Source: Bifidobacterium sp. ESL0775 (lineage in GTDB: Bacteria; Actinomycetota; Actinomycetes; Actinomycetales; Bifidobacteriaceae). Taken from it: DNA of 64,000 bases. Positions 33,091 through 43,006 of this stretch are shown piece by piece. A model generated the notes under the pieces. It had not been told where the DNA came from and made no database searches. It saw only the letters and a program-made list of their open reading frames with translations. Positions within the stretch are counted from its first letter, which is position 1. Every line of letters begins with the position of its first letter. Both the position numbers and the translations under genes were made by a program. The stretch is taken from assembly GCF_029395475.1 (NCBI RefSeq), contig NZ_CP113917.1:2170001-2234000 (forward strand), given 5' to 3'.

Positions 33091-34098
33091 TCAGCCTACT
33101 TGTCCCTGACCAGGCTTCTGACCGGAAACAAATTCCTTAAGAGGACGCAGAATATTCGGCTTGACTTTTTGACCCTTGACGTACTTGACGATCTCTCGGA
33201 CCACACGACGGCCATAGTCCTCAGGTTCCTGGGCGACGCAACCCATGTACTTGCCGCTGAGCGCGATGTCCGCAGCGCAGAAGCCGTACACCTTGACGTC
33301 CTTGCCGGAAGCGTTGACCGCTTCCAACGCGCCCTGGAGGTTAGGACCGGAGGAAGCGAAGATGGCGTTCAAATTGGGGTTGCCCTGAAGCATATCAGTG
33401 GTCACATCGAGAGCATCGGTAATCTTGACGTTTCCATCGACGCGGGCCGCGACCTTGGAATTCTTATCAGAGGCGATCTTGGCCTTGAAACCTTCATCAC
33501 GAGCCATAGCGGCCGCTTCGTCAGGCTCGGTGACCAAACCGATATTGAGTTTGGCGTCCTTGCCCATGTCCTTCATCATCTGCGCGGCGCTCTGTGCGCC
33601 ACCAGCCTCGTTATCAGCTCCGAGATACTGTTGCACGAACGCGCCCTGCGCCTTCATGGCCTTGGAGTCAACCATGATGTTGACGGTGAAGACAGGAATC
33701 TTCGCGTCATTGAATGTACGAACCGTCGCGGCGGCGGGCTCGGACTTCACAGGGTTGAGAGCGACCGCGCAAGGCTTGTTCTGCACCGCGGCCTCAGCCT
33801 GGGAAAGCTGCTTCGCATCGTCGTCTTCGGCGATCAGCACTTCCGCCTTCATGCCGTGGGCCTTGGCCTCGTCTTCAAAGCCATGCTTCATCGCGACGTA
33901 ATACGGATTGGTCTGGTTAGGCAGCAGTACGGAGATCAGCGGGGTTCCGGATTTGCAGGATGCGGGGATCTGGAGTGCGGCACTGTCCTTCTTTGCATCC
34001 GCAACGCCACTATTGACGCCGGAGCAAGCCGTCAGGGAAAGACCGAGCACAGGGGCCAGGCAGATGGCGGCGACTTTCATCATTTTCTGTCGTTTCAT
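33091..34098 (-). CDS. Sugar ABC transporter substrate-binding lipoprotein
   Basis: About 335 residues, periplasmic-binding-protein type I (ribose/galactose cluster). The N-terminus MKRQKMMKVAAICLAP has a hydrophobic core and lipobox LTAC. The mature part starts with LISVLLPNQTNPYYVAMKHGFEDEA, typical of RbsB-like proteins. C-terminal P/Q-rich tail. I prefer ATG 34098 for a normal lipoprotein signal; ATG 34122 is an alternative. It should capture the sugar outside the membrane for the RbsA/RbsC-type partners. Confidence 0.9.
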   Translation of the reverse strand: MKRQKMMKVAAICLAPVLGLSLTACSGVNSGVADAKKDSAALQIPASCKSGTPLISVLLPNQTNPYYVAMKHGFEDEAKAHGMKAEVLIAEDDDAKQLSQAEAAVQNKPCAVALNPVKSEPAAATVRTFNDAKIPVFTVNIMVDSKAMKAQGAFVQQYLGADNEAGGAQSAAQMMKDMGKDAKLNIGLVTEPDEAAAMARDEGFKAKIASDKNSKVAARVDGNVKITDALDVTTDMLQGNPNLNAIFASSGPNLQGALEAVNASGKDVKVYGFCAADIALSGKYMGCVAQEPEDYGRRVVREIVKYVKGQKVKPNILRPLKEFVSGQKPGQGQVG

Positions 34099-34160
34099 AA
34101 TTTTCACTTTCTTCTTAAACATCTATGTTTAACTACTAAATTTTTTAATAGGACGAAACT

Positions 34161-35183
34161 TTACTTTTTGGGCTCTTTACCTCCATCAGTTTCCGCGGCC
34201 TTTGTCACCAAATCAGCCGTCGCATCAATGTGCTTTTTCTTACCAAACGAGATACGGGACTTATTGGTGTCGAACAGAACGCCAACCAGAATGATGACGC
34301 CAATCACCAACGGCTGCCAATAGCTGTCAACGCCGATAACGTTCATACCATTGGAGACCTCGGCGATGAGGAGCGAACCGATGAACGCTCCGAGGATGGT
34401 GCCGACGCCACCGAACAGGCTGACGCCGCCGACGACGGCCGACGCGATGGAATAGAACTGTTCGTTGCCGGAGCCTGCTGTCGGGTAGCCCACCATGAGC
34501 CTGGAGGCCGTGATCACGCCAGCGAAGCCAGCGCAGATGCCCGAAACGACGTACACGAAAATAGTTGTCCGCGCGATATTGATACCGGCGAGGCGGGCAG
34601 TGTCCGCGTTGCCGCCAACGGCGTAGACGTGAACACCGGTGGCCGTATTGCTAAGCACCACACCGATGATGACCGCGGCGATAACCACCATGATGATCGG
34701 CATGGGGATGCCGAAAATGGCACCGCGTCCAAAGAACGCGAACATCGGATCCGAAACGGTGACAGACTTGGCCTGGGTCAGGATCTTAGGAATTGACGCG
34801 GAAATACCGAACGTTGCGAAGGTGACAATGAACGGCGGCATGTGGCCATAGTGAATGACCGCACCGTTGAACAAGCCCACCAGAATACCGGTGAAGACCG
34901 CAAGAAGCGCGGCCAGCCACCACGATATACCAGAGCGCATCGCCAACGCGGCAATCATGCCCGTCAATGCGATATTCGAACCCACGGAAAGATCGATACC
35001 GCCGGTCAGCAGCACGCAAGCTTGCCCGAGGGCCAAGAAAGTAACCACCGAGCCGTTGAGCAGCAGCACCTGAAGGTTGCTTGCCGTGCGGAACTCCGGC
35101 GAGAGGATTCCCATAAGAACTGCGACGAGCAACACCACTATCAGCACGCCGAGCTCTTGTGGCATCTTAAATTTTGACTTCAT
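34161..35183 (-). CDS. Sugar ABC transporter permease (RbsC type)
   Basis: 340 residues with 8-10 hydrophobic spans. Signatures of the BPD_transp_2 family are ALGQACVLLTGGIDLSVGSNIALTG (about 50-74) and the EAA-like region GGNADTARLAGINI (about 190-203), followed by VGGVSLFGGVGTILGAFIGSLLI. ATG 35183 follows GGAGTTTAC; upstream in-frame ATGs lack a ribosome site. It is the first gene of the minus-strand importer-catabolic operon, divergent from the second SorC regulator. Confidence 0.9.
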   Translation of the reverse strand: MKSKFKMPQELGVLIVVLLVAVLMGILSPEFRTASNLQVLLLNGSVVTFLALGQACVLLTGGIDLSVGSNIALTGMIAALAMRSGISWWLAALLAVFTGILVGLFNGAVIHYGHMPPFIVTFATFGISASIPKILTQAKSVTVSDPMFAFFGRGAIFGIPMPIIMVVIAAVIIGVVLSNTATGVHVYAVGGNADTARLAGINIARTTIFVYVVSGICAGFAGVITASRLMVGYPTAGSGNEQFYSIASAVVGGVSLFGGVGTILGAFIGSLLIAEVSNGMNVIGVDSYWQPLVIGVIILVGVLFDTNKSRISFGKKKHIDATADLVTKAAETDGGKEPKK

Positions 35184-35394
35184 GTAAACTCCTTCGTTCA
35201 TTCGCCAATATCTATGGTGTCTAGGCAATGGCCATTTTAAATGCACGCAATTGAGAATACAAGTCGTTTTTTACGCTCACTTGAGCAAAATTTATATAAT
35301 TTCCCTTGTATTATGCGGAAAAGTACAGTGTATTATAAAGAAAATTATCAAATGAGCGTTATGATTAATGCACTGCATAAAACAAGGGTGGAAT
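35184..35394. promoter_or_regulatory. Divergent control region, RbsC-type permease / SorC regulator 2
   Basis: AT-rich. GCTCA-CT-TGAGC palindrome at 35275-35286 adjacent to TATAAT (35295-35300), and a TGTATTAT direct repeat (35309 and 35330). It probably carries both promoters and the operator. Confidence 0.5.
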
Positions 35395-36339
35395 ATGAAA
35401 AAACAAGACGATAACAGACAATTGGGTGAAATAGCCAGACGTTTTTATATTCTGAACGAAAGCAAGTCGGAAATCGCCACCTCGTTGAACATTTCCCGTT
35501 TCAAAGTCGCTCGAATGCTCACGGAAGCCAGGGAAAAAGGCGTCGTCACCATCGAAATACACGACTCCGCGCCAGTCTCCCCCGCCCTGACACAAAAGCT
35601 GCAGAAATTCCTCGGCGTCGCGGAAGTCATCATCGTGCCCAGCTCACGCGACATTTCGGTCGAGCGGGATCTGCTCGGCGAAGCCGGCGGAAAATATTTG
35701 ATGAGCCATATCAGACACGGATCCATCGTAGGGTTTTCATCCGGCAGGACGCTTCTGCCCATTGCCCACCACGTTTCCGGACTTCCCAGCGCGACATACG
35801 TGCAACTGACCGGCGTGGTCGGCAACGACCCGACCATTTCCCCCATCACCCTTCTCAGCCAGATAAGCAGCGGGTCCGATTCAACCGCAAAAGCCCTGTT
35901 CTCGCCCCTCTTTTCCGCGACCACGACATCGGCGATGGTGGCCAGGATGGAGCCGGCCGCAGCGGAAACCCTTTCCTATTATTCCAAGCTGGACATGGCT
36001 TTTCTTTCCGTGGGCTCTTGGAACCCACGACTCTCGCGGCTGACTTCGTTGGTGCCGATTGAGGAGGCGCAAAACCTCGATAAGATAGGCGCCGTGGCGG
36101 AATGCGGCGGAATGTTTTTTGACAAAGACGGAAATTACGTTCACTCGCCCATCAACGAACGACGAATTTCCATCAATCTCGATGAACTCAGGAATACTCC
36201 GACCGTCGTATTCGTGGCCGGAGGCAAAGAAAAAGCCAAGGCGATTCAGGCCGTGTGCAAATCCGGATTGGCGACATGCCTCATCACCACGGATGAAGTC
36301 GCCGAGATTCTTCTCAATTCGCGCACCGATGCAGGCTGA
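35395..36339 (+). CDS. SorC-family transcriptional regulator 2
   Basis: 314 residues from an ATG with GGTGGAA upstream. The helix-turn-helix SKSEIATSLNISRFKVARMLTEAREKG (about 22-48) is followed by a SorC effector domain (VGFSSGRTLLP, LTGVVGNDP, AFLSVGSW, ECGGMFFDKDGNYV). Divergent from the ABC/HPS operon and presumably its regulator, responding to a phosphorylated sugar. It is only distantly like the first SorC protein and lacks that operator motif nearby. Its stop is 12 nt from the convergent hspR stop. Confidence 0.88.
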   Translation: MKKQDDNRQLGEIARRFYILNESKSEIATSLNISRFKVARMLTEAREKGVVTIEIHDSAPVSPALTQKLQKFLGVAEVIIVPSSRDISVERDLLGEAGGKYLMSHIRHGSIVGFSSGRTLLPIAHHVSGLPSATYVQLTGVVGNDPTISPITLLSQISSGSDSTAKALFSPLFSATTTSAMVARMEPAAAETLSYYSKLDMAFLSVGSWNPRLSRLTSLVPIEEAQNLDKIGAVAECGGMFFDKDGNYVHSPINERRISINLDELRNTPTVVFVAGGKEKAKAIQAVCKSGLATCLITTDEVAEILLNSRTDAG

Positions 36340-36351
36340 ACCCGACGTACG

Positions 36352-37029
36352 TCAGTCGAAATAGTGGCCCCAGACGACCAGCGAACGGGGGTCGACGAAC
36401 GGGTCGGATTGGTTGTCGCCACTGGGTTTCGCCGCGTGACGAGGCTTGTGAGCGTTTTCTTGGGACGAGTCGCCTCCGTCCGCTTTCGTTTTCGATGCGT
36501 ACGGATTGGCGGCATCGTTGGCGTAGTACGGGCGTCCAGGAAGCTCACGGGTATGGGCCTGAACGTCGTGCCGCCAGCGACGGGCCTGACGCGAGCGCTG
36601 GATCTCGGTGATGTCTCCGTCGGAATCGGCCGCGAAAACACTGGAGCCACGCGGGCGTTCGAGACGCCTCACCTCACGCCGCAACTGGCGGTTCTCCTCC
36701 TGCAGGTCGAGGATGCGCGAGATGCCGGCAAGATTGATGCCGTCCTCCTGGCTCATCTGCTGGGCCTCGGCGAGTTTGCGCACGTCACGAAGGGAGTAGC
36801 GGCGGGCACCACCTTCCGTGCGCTGCGGGACGATAAGCCCCTGACGGTCATATTGACGAAGGGTCTGAGGATGGATGTTGGCCAGCTGCGCGGCACGGCC
36901 GACGCTGAACACCGGCAGGTCGATATCGAAACCGACGTCGTCGGCACCGTCCAAATCGGCGCGTTGCTCGACCAACGCGACGGCGCACAATCCATATAGC
37001 GCCTGCACTTCACGAGAAATCCGAGCCAT
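36352..37029 (-). CDS. hspR: Heat-shock repressor HspR (MerR family)
   Basis: 225 residues. The MerR helix-turn-helix is FSVGRAAQLANIHPQTLRQYDRQGLIVPQRTEGGARRYSLRDV (about 41-83), then a coiled coil (LQEENRQLRREVRRLER). The C-terminal extension of about 90 residues is polar and disordered. HspR with DnaK represses the dnaK operon at HAIR boxes, two of which are upstream of dnaK here. GGAGG precedes tandem ATGs; the second (37029) has better spacing. Last gene of the chaperone operon. Confidence 0.92.
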   Translation of the reverse strand: MARISREVQALYGLCAVALVEQRADLDGADDVGFDIDLPVFSVGRAAQLANIHPQTLRQYDRQGLIVPQRTEGGARRYSLRDVRKLAEAQQMSQEDGINLAGISRILDLQEENRQLRREVRRLERPRGSSVFAADSDGDITEIQRSRQARRWRHDVQAHTRELPGRPYYANDAANPYASKTKADGGDSSQENAHKPRHAAKPSGDNQSDPFVDPRSLVVWGHYFD

Positions 37030-37191
37030 CATTCACCTCCGCTCGTCATTGCCTGTCACTTCATTCATAACGTATGACGTTGATCTCTTTATCCACCAAT
37101 GTCATACAAACTGCCTAGCTGACCTACAACCGGTTGATTGGTCCATCCATAATCTTTCCCGACTACAGATAGACCAATCAGACCACGCGAA

Positions 37192-38244
37192 TCACTCGCG
37201 CTCTTTGGCCACCTCGTCGACGAACTCGCTGGAGTTCTTGTCGAATTCCTTGGCATCGTGCTTCTGCGCCATGCTGGGCCTGCTCGGCACGCGAATCTCA
37301 ACGCGTCCGACCAAATCACCATCACGGCCAGGAACACCCTTGCCGCCGACACGGACCTCGGTGCCGCTCGACGTGCCGGCCGGCACGCGGAACGTGACCT
37401 CGTTGCCGTCGAAGTCGAGCGCCTTCACGCGGGCACCCGCCACCGCCTCGCCGATAGTGACCGGCAACGGCATCACGATGTTGTTGCCGTCGAGGCTGAA
37501 CTTCGTGTCGTTCTTGACGTGGATCTGCAGGTACATGTCGCCTGCGCGCCCGCCATTGGAACCGAGCTTGCCCTTGCCGGGAAGTCGGATCTTCTGCCCG
37601 TCCTTCACGCCGGCCGGGATGTGGGTCTTGAACTTGCGTCCGCCCGCCTTCAGGGAGACGGTCGCGCCCTTCACGGCCTGGCGGAACGTCAGCGTGATCT
37701 TCGAGTTACGGTCCTCGCCGCGCACCGGTTCCTGCGGTTCGCGGTAAGTACTCGACCCGCCGCCGAAACCGGAACCGTAAGGCGAGCCAGCGCCCGCACC
37801 CGCGTAGCCACCGGCGCCCTGGCCAGCCGCGTTGCCAAACATCGAGAAGATGTCGTTCAAGTTGGTCGGACCGCCGCCGGAGGTCGAGAAGTGGATGTTG
37901 CCAGGGCCACCCGCGCCTCCGCCGAACATCGAACCGAAGATGTCGGAGAAGTCGGAAGCGCCGTAGCCGGAGCCGCCCTGTCCGGAGCCGCCGGCGAACC
38001 TTGCGCCACCGCCCGCGAACTGGCGGATCGCGTCGTACTTGCGGCGCTGCTCCTCGTTGTTCAGCACATCGTAGGCTTCCGAGATGTCCTTGAACTTCTC
38101 CTCGGCCTCTTTGGTCTTGTTGAGATCCGGATGATACTTACGCGCGAGTTTGCGGTAAGCCTTGGTGATCTCCGCGCTCGTCGCGTCCTTGGAGACGCCG
38201 AGCACCTTGTAAAAATCTTTATCTAGCCATTCATTCTCAGCCAT
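37192..38244 (-). CDS. dnaJ: DnaJ-type co-chaperone without zinc finger
   Basis: 350 residues. J domain with HPD (KYHPDLNKT, about 36-44) and DFYKVLGV at the start. A Gly/Phe-rich region (about 75-165) follows, then two C-terminal substrate-binding domains ([15 protein letters not shown] onward). The CxxCxGxG repeats of classical DnaJ are absent, so it is the CbpA-like architecture. It stimulates DnaK ATPase activity. Third gene of the dnaK-grpE-dnaJ-hspR operon. Confidence 0.92.
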   Translation of the reverse strand: MAENEWLDKDFYKVLGVSKDATSAEITKAYRKLARKYHPDLNKTKEAEEKFKDISEAYDVLNNEEQRRKYDAIRQFAGGGARFAGGSGQGGSGYGASDFSDIFGSMFGGGAGGPGNIHFSTSGGGPTNLNDIFSMFGNAAGQGAGGYAGAGAGSPYGSGFGGGSSTYREPQEPVRGEDRNSKITLTFRQAVKGATVSLKAGGRKFKTHIPAGVKDGQKIRLPGKGKLGSNGGRAGDMYLQIHVKNDTKFSLDGNNIVMPLPVTIGEAVAGARVKALDFDGNEVTFRVPAGTSSGTEVRVGGKGVPGRDGDLVGRVEIRVPSRPSMAQKHDAKEFDKNSSEFVDEVAKERE

Positions 38245-38369
38245 ATCACTGCCCTCCTTCTCGGGCCCTAAGCCGGTACATTTCCTGCAACGACTCTACA
38301 AACGATAAGTGCGACCCTCCGGCCACGCGGGGAATCGCACTTTACGTATTACGTCATTGCGGATACCCG

Positions 38370-39266
38370 CTAGGCCTTGGGGGAAGCCACCACCACACGG
38401 GCGGCCCGGATTACCCGGTCGCCGATGCGATAGCCCGCCTCTACGACGGTGTCCACAGTTTCTTCGGTCGCGTTGGGATCCGGCTTGTGAAGTATCGCCT
38501 CGTGCTTCGTCGGGTCGAAGACTTCACCCTTCTTGCCGAACTTCTCCACGCCGAACTTCTCGAACGCCTTGTCGATCTTGTTGGCCACAGCGGCGAACGA
38601 ATCGTCCAGATCACTGTGCTCACGGATACGATCGATGTCGTCAAGAGCCGGGAGCAACGCGGTCAGCACATCGATGATGCCGTGCTGGCGGAACGTCTCC
38701 TGCTCTTTCTTGGAGCGGTTGCGGAAGTTGACGAACTCGGCACGCTCGCGTTGGAGCGCATCGAGATAGTCCGCGGCTTCTTTTTTCGCCTGCCCGAGCG
38801 GTGTCAGCGTGTTCTCGCCGTCCTTGCCATCGGCAGCACCGGCAGCATCCGCCTTGCTTGCGTCGCCCGTTGCCTTGTCACCGCTAGCATTAGCGGCGGC
38901 TGCGGCACCGGCAGCATTGGCTTGACTATCGCCAGCCTGGCTGTCGTTGGCACCCGCTTGTGCGGAACCGTTGTCTGCGTTCACGTTCGTTTTGTCGTTA
39001 TTGTTGGCAGCTGAAGCGGCGGCACCCTGTGGGTTCTGCTTCGCTTCGTCGTCGGCCTTGTCATTCGACTGTTCGGAGCTCATTGTTTCACCCGCCTTTT
39101 CGCCGGTTGCGCCGGCGCTAGTCTGCTCGGGTTCTGCGGAACCGGCTCCATCCTGGGACCCGCCGAATCCCGCACCCGGCGCATTGAACCCAGCCATCGA
39201 GTTGAGCCATGCGTCGTCGGGATCCGGCAGATCCTTCAGATAGTCGTCCTTATCGAACCCGGACAT
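38370..39266 (-). CDS. grpE: GrpE nucleotide-exchange factor with long N-terminus
   Basis: 298 residues, longer than the usual 180-220. The C-terminal about 130 residues form the GrpE domain (YLDALQRERAEFVNFRNRSKKEQE, FGVEKFGKKGEVFDPTKHEAIL, VVEAGYRIGDRVIRAARVVVA). The N-terminal about 150 residues are low-complexity, rich in Ala, Gly, Asn and Asp. It exchanges ADP on DnaK. The start codon lies 2 nt after the dnaK stop, so translation is coupled. Confidence 0.93.
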   Translation of the reverse strand: MSGFDKDDYLKDLPDPDDAWLNSMAGFNAPGAGFGGSQDGAGSAEPEQTSAGATGEKAGETMSSEQSNDKADDEAKQNPQGAAASAANNNDKTNVNADNGSAQAGANDSQAGDSQANAAGAAAAANASGDKATGDASKADAAGAADGKDGENTLTPLGQAKKEAADYLDALQRERAEFVNFRNRSKKEQETFRQHGIIDVLTALLPALDDIDRIREHSDLDDSFAAVANKIDKAFEKFGVEKFGKKGEVFDPTKHEAILHKPDPNATEETVDTVVEAGYRIGDRVIRAARVVVASPKA

Positions 39267-39268
39267 GA

Positions 39269-41161
39269 TTACTTGTTGTCCTTCTTGTCATCGTCGTCGT
39301 CAACGACCTCGGCGTCAACCACGTCGTCGTCATCGGACGAGGACGAGCTGGAGCCTGCCGCGCCGGCAGCACCGGCACCCGCGGCGCCAGCGGCACCTTC
39401 GGCACCCTGCTGCGCATAGAGCGCCTGACCGATCTTCTGCGAGGAAGTGGTCAGCTTCTCCTGGGCGGACTTGATCTTGTCGATGTCGTCGCCCTTCAGG
39501 GCTTCCTTCAGGTCGTTGACATCGGCCGTGACTTCCTTGACGACATCATCGGAGAGCTTGTCCTTGTTGTCGTTGACCATCTTCTCCATCTGATAGGCGA
39601 AGGATTCAGCGGTGTTGCGGGTCTCGGCGTCTTCCTTGCGCTTCTTGTCGTCGGCCTCGTGGGCTTCGGCTTCCTTGACCATGCGGTCGATCTCGTCCTT
39701 TGGCAGGGCGGATCCGCCGGTGATGGTCATGGACTGTTCCTTGCCGGTGCCCTTGTCCTTGGCGGAGACGTGCACGATGCCGTTCGCGTCGATGTCGAAT
39801 GTGACCTCGATCTGCGGGACGCCACGAGGAGCCGGAGCGATGCCGGTCAGCTCGAAGGTACCCAAAGGCTTGTTGTCGCGGGCGAACTCGCGCTCACCCT
39901 GATAGACCTGAATCAGCACGGAGGGCTGGTTGTCCTCAGCGGTCGAGAAGACCTCGCTGCGCTTGGTCGGAATCGCGGTGTTGCGGTCGATGAGCTTGGT
40001 CATGATGCCGCCCTTGGTCTCGATGCCGAGGGAAAGCGGGGTGACGTCGATCAGCAGGACATCCTTGCGGTCGCCCTTGATGACGCCGGACTGCACCGCG
40101 GCGCCGATCGCCACGACCTCATCCGGGTTGACAGACTGGTTCGCGGCCTTGCCGCCGGTGAGTTCCTTGACGAGCTCCTTGACGGCAGGCATACGGGTCG
40201 AGCCGCCGACGAGGACCACGTGGTCAATCTCGGAGACCGAGATGTTCGCGTCGTGCAGCACGTTGTTGAACGGCGTGCGGCAACGGCCGAGCAGGTCGGA
40301 AGTCATTTCCTCGAAGTGTGCGCGGGTCAGCGTCTCGTCGAGGTGGACAGGCGTTCCGTCGGGAGTCATGGCCAGATACTGCATCGAGATGTTGGTCTCA
40401 GTGGAGCTGGAGAGCTCCTTCTTGGCCTGTTCCGCGGCTTCCTTCAAGCGCTGCAGAGCGATCTTGTCCTTGGACAGATCGACGCCGTACTTGTTCTTGA
40501 CCTCGCTGACGAGCCAATCGATGATCTTCTGATCCCAATCGTCGCCGCCGAGCTTGTTGTCGCCGTTCGTGGCCTGCACCTGAATGGTGGCGAAGCCGTC
40601 GTCGTCCTTGCCGATCTCCAGCAGGGACACATCGAAGGTGCCGCCGCCGAGGTCGAAGACCAGGATGCGTTCGTCTTCCTTGCCCTTTTCAAGGCCATAA
40701 GCCAGTGCCGCAGCCGTCGGCTCGTTGATGATACGCAGCACGTTGAGGCCTGCGATCTTGCCGGCGTCCTTGGTCGCCTGACGCTGTGCGTCGTTGAAGT
40801 ATGCAGGGCAGGTGATGACCGCGTCGGTCACCGGCTCGCCCAGGTACGCCTCGGCGTCCCTCTTCAACTTCATAAGAATCTGTGCGGAAATCTCCTGCGG
40901 AGTCCACTTCTTGCCGTCGATGTCCACCGACCAGTCAGTGCCCATGTGGCGCTTGACCGAGCTGATGGTGCGGTCGACGTTGGTCACGGCCTGACGCTTG
41001 GCGACCTCGCCGACGAGAATCTCGCCGGACTTGCTGAACGCGACCACCGACGGGGTGGTGCGAGCGCCCTCGGCGTTCACGATGACCGTGGGTTCGCCGC
41101 CTTCGAGCGTTGCGATGCAAGAGTTTGTGGTACCCAAATCAATACCTACTGCACGTCCCAT
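39269..41161 (-). CDS. dnaK: Chaperone DnaK (Hsp70)
   Basis: 630 residues. [10 protein letters not shown] (N-terminal phosphate loop), [21 protein letters not shown] and the substrate-domain linker [15 protein letters not shown] are all present. The C-terminus is Ala/Gly/Ser-rich and ends in an acidic DDDDKKDNK tail. First gene of the chaperone operon, preceded by two HAIR motifs and a sigma-70-like promoter. Confidence 0.97.
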   Translation of the reverse strand: MGRAVGIDLGTTNSCIATLEGGEPTVIVNAEGARTTPSVVAFSKSGEILVGEVAKRQAVTNVDRTISSVKRHMGTDWSVDIDGKKWTPQEISAQILMKLKRDAEAYLGEPVTDAVITCPAYFNDAQRQATKDAGKIAGLNVLRIINEPTAAALAYGLEKGKEDERILVFDLGGGTFDVSLLEIGKDDDGFATIQVQATNGDNKLGGDDWDQKIIDWLVSEVKNKYGVDLSKDKIALQRLKEAAEQAKKELSSSTETNISMQYLAMTPDGTPVHLDETLTRAHFEEMTSDLLGRCRTPFNNVLHDANISVSEIDHVVLVGGSTRMPAVKELVKELTGGKAANQSVNPDEVVAIGAAVQSGVIKGDRKDVLLIDVTPLSLGIETKGGIMTKLIDRNTAIPTKRSEVFSTAEDNQPSVLIQVYQGEREFARDNKPLGTFELTGIAPAPRGVPQIEVTFDIDANGIVHVSAKDKGTGKEQSMTITGGSALPKDEIDRMVKEAEAHEADDKKRKEDAETRNTAESFAYQMEKMVNDNKDKLSDDVVKEVTADVNDLKEALKGDDIDKIKSAQEKLTTSSQKIGQALYAQQGAEGAAGAAGAGAAGAAGSSSSSSDDDDVVDAEVVDDDDDKKDNK

Positions 41162-41281
41162 ATTCGTTTCTCCTTATTCGTTACGTTTCACATCTGTTCG
41201 CTCGGGTCCGGAAGCTGCGCCGAGGCTTTGTTTCTCGTTCGCGGCCCGCATCCAGGTTCGCACCTGATTGATGTTCCAAAA

Positions 41282-41302
41282 CCTGAGCCTACTTCACTCA
41301 AC
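41282..41302. promoter_or_regulatory. HAIR box 2 (degenerate), in the dnaK core promoter
   Basis: CCTGAGC-N7-ACTCAAC, close to the HspR consensus CTTGAGT-N7-ACTCAAG. On the minus strand it falls in the spacer just after a TTGACA -35 (about 41309-41314), so HspR binding would block RNA polymerase. Confidence 0.75.
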
Positions 41303-41340
41303 TTTGTATTGTCAAATTATATTCCCGAATTTGCGAAAAA

Positions 41341-41363
41341 ACTTGAGTCTTTTTGGCTCAAGT
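41341..41363. promoter_or_regulatory. HAIR box 1 (HspR operator)
   Basis: ACTTGAGT-N7-GCTCAAGT matches the HspR-associated inverted repeat almost exactly. It lies 61 bp upstream of HAIR box 2 relative to dnaK. Confidence 0.9.
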
Positions 41364-41682
41364 TTTTGAAAAAAGGGATTTTTCGGCCAAGAAACGTTGA
41401 AATTCAAAGGATTCAACATACAAATTAGAAAATTCAAATAATGACAGAAATCCGAAACCCGCATTCAAACCGTAACTCTAAACACTATTCGCCGCACAAG
41501 TACCGTATACTTTATACTTGTATCCGCAAGGCCCCGTGAAAGTCACTCATGCGAAACATCATGAAACTCCGGGGTCAATTCATTGAAAAAGTACGAGATT
41601 CCCCAAATCGAACATCGGTAATGTTATGTTTGGAAACGAAGAAACCAAAATACGTTTGAATTTAGCGAGTATCACTAAAACG

Positions 41683-41803
41683 TTGCAATACATACTATCC
41701 GATTCTCGAACTATACAATTTTCATAAAAGCTACTGATCAATTTGCATAAGTTCAATTAGTCAATCTGCATAACTTTTCCTGTTAGATATAACAAATCAG
41801 ATT
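41683..41803 (+). repeat. 120-bp direct repeat A
   Basis: Closely matches 43007-43125, with about 12-15 differences by eye. Shared text includes CGAACTATACAATT, CATAAAAGCTA, GCATAAGTTCAATTAGTC and ATATAACAAATCAGA. The pair brackets the XRE gene and the 42.4-43.0 kb gap. Confidence 0.8.
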
Positions 41804-41866
41804 GTTCAATGAAAGTTTCCCAGCCATGATGAACCCAAATACAGTGATTACATGACAGTCGCCTTT

Positions 41867-42436
41867 TCACCAGCTCAGCCAGATATAGACTCCGATGAAA
41901 AGTACGACTATCAACACACCTGCAACGATGGACACAATATTGTTGCGATGGGTACGATCCACCGGTTTGCCGGAAACGTAGGCCAACAACTCCCTGAACG
42001 TTATGACATCGAGCTTTTTCTGCAATTTGTCGCAATGAACGGCCGAACCGACAGCGGCGAAAGCCATGGGAATAACGATAAGGCTCCACCAATTGTTCCA
42101 ATATCGTCCGCGCGTATAAGCATCAACAAAGGCGTACACGACGCAAAATGTGAACAAGACCCACATCACAATCGTCCAGAATAGGATTTTCCGCCTGTTG
42201 CGCTTGATTTCCTCGTTCATTTTCTCGACGTCTCCTTTGACCAGTTCGTCCAGGGTGATGCCGAAAAGATTGCCCAGCAGCAGGAGGTTCTGCACATCGG
42301 GATAGGTGCGGCCGGTCTCCCAGTTCGAGACCGTCTGGCGCGAGACGAAGATCTTGCCCGCGAGGCCATCCTGAGACAAACCCATTGCCTCGCGATGGTC
42401 ACGGATCTGACCACCCAACTGCATCTCGACCGCCAT
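41867..42436 (-). CDS. XRE-family regulator with C-terminal membrane segments
   Basis: 189 residues. The Cro/C1 helix-turn-helix is LGGQIRDHREAMGLSQDGLAGKIFVSRQTVSNWETGRTYPDVQNLLLLG (about 7-55). Three hydrophobic spans follow (FWTIVMWVLFTFCVVYAFV, WWSLIVIPMAFAAVG, IVSIVAGVLIVVLFIGVYIWLSW). It is therefore a membrane-tethered transcription factor; such proteins often regulate adjacent transporters or envelope genes. ATG 42436 has GGAAAGG upstream. It lies alone between two long direct repeats and upstream of the second LRR gene, so this segment may have moved as a unit. Confidence 0.85.
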   Translation of the reverse strand: MAVEMQLGGQIRDHREAMGLSQDGLAGKIFVSRQTVSNWETGRTYPDVQNLLLLGNLFGITLDELVKGDVEKMNEEIKRNRRKILFWTIVMWVLFTFCVVYAFVDAYTRGRYWNNWWSLIVIPMAFAAVGSAVHCDKLQKKLDVITFRELLAYVSGKPVDRTHRNNIVSIVAGVLIVVLFIGVYIWLSW

Positions 42437-42837
42437 CGTCGTACCTTTCCGTCTCTCCCGTTCAACAACCGCCTCGCTGCCATCCGCTTGTTCAAGGGTA
42501 CTTCAAATCAGTGCCGCTTTCGCAATCCCGAACGAACACCCTTTCACAATCCATCAGCAACCGTTCCGACAATCCCAACGTAACCCAACACGCCCGGACA
42601 CTCCAAGCCAGAACGCGAAAATCCCCTGCCAAAAGTCTTTGACATGGCGGAATTCCAACGATTTCGAGCATTATGCCCTCTATGTTTTATCTGGCATGAG
42701 TCATCCCATCAAGCTCTAGCAACCACGCTAATTGCTTATTCCCCCAGTGCAGGAACCATTACATCCACGAAGTACTATATTGTTTTACATATAAGTCAAA
42801 AAGGAATATGGGATATACGCTAATATTTCGGTTCCTA

Positions 42838-42876
42838 CTTGTGGGGCAGCGTCATTCGTGGCGGATGCCCCACAAG
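42838..42876. ncRNA. Orphan strong hairpin
   Basis: CTTGTGGGGC (42838-42847) pairs perfectly with GCCCCACAAG (42867-42876) around a 19-nt loop, with no adjacent gene. A small RNA or terminator of an unrecognised transcript is possible. Confidence 0.4.
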
Positions 42877-43006
42877 TTTATCCGCGGAGAAAACGGAGGC
42901 AACGATGTCTTTAGAGTTATAGGCCCTAAAGCGAACAACAGCGATGTTATGTTTTTATAGACACAAAGTCGAGGATTCTGCGAATGCGGCGATAATTGCT
43001 GAACCC

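Larger units (their letters stand above)
41162..41866. other. 705-nt region between dnaK and the XRE gene
   Basis: The dnaK leader and HAIR promoter are on the left. An AT-rich middle has a large CCCCG/CGGGG inverted pair (about 41534-41575) of unknown role. The right end is repeat A (41683-41803). No ORF is seen. Confidence 0.6.

Noticed and set aside
39659..41428. 589-residue plus-strand ORF opposite dnaK
   Set aside because: Antisense of dnaK, a known artefact of high-GC dnaK genes.
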